A stretch of 64,000 bases of DNA, from the NCBI RefSeq assembly GCF_040939455.1, contig NC_134108.1, positions 4,059,501-4,123,500 of the forward strand, given 5' to 3'. The translations under genes were made by a program, and so were the position numbers. This stretch comes from Microcebus murinus. Taxonomy: Eukaryota; Chordata; Mammalia; Primates; Cheirogaleidae. Shown here piece after piece: positions 60,796 through 64,000 of the stretch; within the stretch, counting starts at the first letter, position 1, and every line of letters starts with the position of its first letter. The notes under the pieces are model-generated. The model worked only from the letters and a program-made list of their open reading frames with translations. It was not told the DNA's origin and searched no databases.

Positions 60796-62360
60796 TTCCT
60801 GTGAAGAACTTGGGAGAATCTCAACCAAATGAAAAGGGACAAGTTTTCCAAGTTTAAAAGTTATGGAGAAAGAAAAGTCACGAGAGCTCAGGTCAGAGGG
60901 AAGGTCTGAGCACTGTGGGAATGAGGGTCTGGGAGAGGCTCCTGGTCCCAGTGTTTTTATTAGAGAGTGACGACCAAATAAAGCATGAAAAATGTCATTG
61001 TCCTCAAGTTTCCTAGGAGTTCAGACTGAAGACCCATCCCATCAAAAGTCTGCCACCTGACTCAGTTTGGAGGATTGTTGACATCAGCAACAGGTGGCCT
61101 CCTGGTCTGTAGGCACTCAGCAAATCTGCAGACTTAAAACTAACAAACAAATTAAAAAAAACTTCCCTTGAAACCAAACTTCACTCCTAAAAGTAAATTA
61201 AAAATTACACCAAATATTCCCCACAGCCAGGGAGTAGGGCTGTGTAGGTCCAGGACATTTTCTGCAATATGTAGCATCCTTTTTTGAAAAAGTCCTGTTC
61301 TCTGAGCTGGTGATTTCAGCCCTCCAGTTCCACAGCCCCAGGTGTAGTGGACACCTTACATTACAAGGCTCACATGAGCCACAAGGATTCCTATACATTT
61401 CTTGATGGAGAGACACCGGATCTTTAAAGAAAAAGTAGCTATAGGAATGAGGGCCTTAATTTATGCCAATTTACCTGAAATACGTATGTTGAATTCACTG
61501 AATACCATTAAGAATATTGCATCAATTTTTGCCATAAAACCTAGAAACAATTTTCTGAAATGACTGTGGTAAATATCTTACTGGAAAAAGTTGAGCATTC
61601 AATTTCCATTTCATATCTCACTGTTGAATATAGGTCCCCAAATTGAAAACAAAATGACAAACTTGTACTAAAAAATTGCATATTATAAAATGTCAGGATT
61701 TTTTTTAAGTAAAAATTGTCAGCATTTGCATTTAAAAAATAAGAAACTTTTTTTTTTTGAGATCGTACGCTTTCAGTTTTTTATGTTATAATAACCTTTA
61801 TTTTATGAAGTGGTGGTGATAAAAATGGTAGATTTTAGTTGAGAACTTTCTTGACCAAGTAAATAATGGCAACTTGGTATTGCATTACATTTTTAACTTT
61901 ATGGGTCCCTTAAATTGAAAGAATCTGAGAACTACAAGTCTACGCTTTTATCAAAGCACTAATCACAACTGATTCTATTGATTTCAATATGTCTCCTACA
62001 TGAGTCATGGAACCCCTTGAGGATGCAATTGTGATTATTTATATAAGATAACAGTGATACTTGCACAACAGACTTGCAAAGTAAGGCACTTTTCACAGGG
62101 ATGACATTACACACGTTCTCCTTTTGGGCCTATTTATGGAATTTTGATGTATCTAATAGGCAACACTCAGTAGTTAAGGAAAGGATATATTACCCGTAAA
62201 TGTGGTGTCTAGAGTTCTCTACTGTATCTCTTGGAAAACTGGAACATAGGTAAGTGGCTGAGACAATGTACTGTACTTAGACTCACTCTTTAGCCACACT
62301 CTGAAGAATGTTCTTCCAGTCCTCTCTGAGAGTCCATGTTCCAAAACTCTCCAGGTACCG
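60796..62360. other. Unassigned sequence
   Basis: T-run at 61748-61757. 61740-61960 may be a decayed DNA transposon but I could not support it. No gene recognised. Confidence 0.45.
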
Positions 62361-62372
62361 CCCCCCCCCCCC
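62361..62372. repeat. Run of 12 C
   Basis: An uninterrupted C homopolymer (preceded by a G). Confidence 0.97.
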
Positions 62373-64000
62373 ACATGGCTCCTGCGCATGCCCTCTTCAC
62401 ACCTTGCCTCTAGGACGATTCCCTCCCACTTAACAGGTGGGATTGCTTAACAGTGGGCTGGAGTCTAGGGGCTATTGCTCCTTTTGCTCCTATCACAGGG
62501 AGTCTTCCCATTTACAACCTTCCTTGAAGTGGGTTCCTGGGTACTTGGATCTGGTAGTCCCATGGGAAAAATTCCTGAAGATGAGGATGAAACACCCTTG
62601 GAACATCTTCCCATGTAGGCAGTAGCCAGCCAGCGACTCCTTCCTTAGCTATCTACTGATACCCTCCTTTTCCTGAATCCATAGGAGGGTGCTGTGGGGA
62701 GACATTTGCAATGTGAAGTGACACGGATATTTCATTTTCTGTGCTGAAGACTCCTCCATTCCATTGGGGGTCAATAAGAAACATTTATTTACATAAAAGC
62801 TATGAAAACATACCTGCTTTGCTTATGTATATTTCACAGATCGTATGAAGTGAGATATTCTTTCCATAAACTTCTGCCTCTCTTTTTCTGAGCAAAGAAA
62901 AGCAAATTTCCTTTAATGACATCAGTTCTGGTACATTTTCGCCTACGCGTTGCTCACAGTCTTCAAGACTGCAGCTACTGACAGGACCCCAGATGGCTCT
63001 GTCCACACCCACGCTGTTTGTGGGATGGCCGTGGCCCTGAGCCAGCTGGGTCTACAGCGCGTCTGGAAGTCATGTTTCTTACCTTCTGTCTAGATTGGTG
63101 GCATCCTCTCTCTCTCTCTCTCTCTCTGTCTCCATTTTAAATTTCTTTTGTTTTCTGAATAGGTAATTCCATTCTCATTGTTAGCATATGAAAGTGTACT
63201 GTGAAGTTTCTCTTCTGCCCCATCTCCTGTTTGCTAATTCCCAGAAGCCCTCTCCATAGATGAGCTCGGTTCCTAGTTCTAAATGCATATGCGAGCAAAT
63301 ACAAATGTGCATGCCACCCTCTCTTCAGACAAAGAGAAACGCAGCAACAGCATCGAGCACCTCGCGTTTTTTCACGGAATGATAAATAAAGGAGACAGTA
63401 GCAGAAAGAGCTGGTGTTCAGCAAATACCTTCTCCCCTTTCAGAGGAGGCAGTTACTGCTCAAAGGCAGCTACTCGGACAGATTGGCACTTCCCAGCCTC
63501 TTGTGGATCCAGCTATGGACTTGGGACTGGTTCTTTCACGTAGAGCGTGGGTAGCAGCCATGCTCCACTTTCACATCGAGGGTGTTAAGACGCAGCTGTG
63601 CCTCTACTGTGCCTGGGTTCCATCCCATCGGCCGGATGCAGACAGAGCAGCGGCCTCGGAGCATGATGAGACCCGAGACTAAGGGGGTGCTGGCCCCAGA
63701 GGAGAGCTGCCCACCAGGAGAGGGAGAGAGAAACTCCCACGGCAGTGATGAGCTGCAGGCCTGCGGTTGGGAGCAGTCCGGTCGCCAGGAAGGAAATCGT
63801 GCACAGGGGTCAGAGAGAAAGTCTTCTTCTGGCTTTTGTTTGTACAGCTGCTTACTATTCCATTGGAAAGATAAACATCATTGCTTTAGGCTGCCCCTAT
63901 TTTGGATATTCAAGCCCTTTCTAGACTTTGCCATTCCAAACCATGCTGCTATGGGTAGAGGTGCATGTAGCTCATTTCACCTGTGAAATATCCTTCAGAG
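62373..64000. other. Unassigned sequence with a short (CT)n
   Basis: (CT)11 at 63106-63127. A plus frame at 63582-63986 (134 codons) has no recognisable domain and is not called. No repeat family recognised up to the window end. Confidence 0.45.

Noticed and set aside
63582..63986. 134-codon plus frame at window end
   Set aside because: No domain or recognised protein; no supporting exon structure.

Overview
This window reads as non-coding nuclear DNA from a primate, most likely a Malagasy lemur (strepsirrhine). The best clue is four Alu elements (14239-14585, 19860-20193, 39788-40114, 60261-60590). Each has an extra block in the middle A-rich region containing gaaattaattg(g/a)ccaa, which I associate with lemur Alus and not with human or other haplorrhine Alus. 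Three L1 3' ends (9959-11151, 23636-24912, 34790-35352) resemble lemur-lineage L1. An older Alu fragment without the lemur block (24913-25018), plus MIR, L2, MaLR and hAT fossils, fit the deeper primate and mammalian background.

No protein-coding gene can be supported. Open reading frames are short (219 codons at most), carry no recognisable domains outside L1 ORF2, and several run through repeats. The window is therefore intergenic or intronic. I saw no tRNA, rRNA, CRISPR array, CpG island or bacterial-type feature.

Layout: 1-14 kb holds an ancient L1M-type piece, antisense L2, an MLT1-type LTR, a hAT fossil, an MIR split by a 5'-truncated L1, and an LTR whose 3' end is tandemly triplicated. 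13.7-14.8 kb is a three-level nest (Alu inside an MLT1 inside another MLT1). 15-29 kb is mixed L2, MIR, L1 and MLT1 with a possible processed pseudogene near 26 kb. 29.8-30.5 kb is a clean solo LTR with a 6-bp target duplication. 32-35 kb is antisense L1. 36-54 kb is repeat-poor apart from one Alu, L1 and L2 pieces and a tiny inverted L1 insertion at 49.6 kb. 54-61 kb is MLT1/MaLR, L1 and a young-looking Alu inside an old L1. The last 3 kb is unassigned.

Nothing here works as a gene system. The content is a record of successive insertions, and the most informative observations are target-site duplications and nesting. Repeat family names are from memory of consensus sequences, and boundaries are approximate unless a target duplication fixes them.
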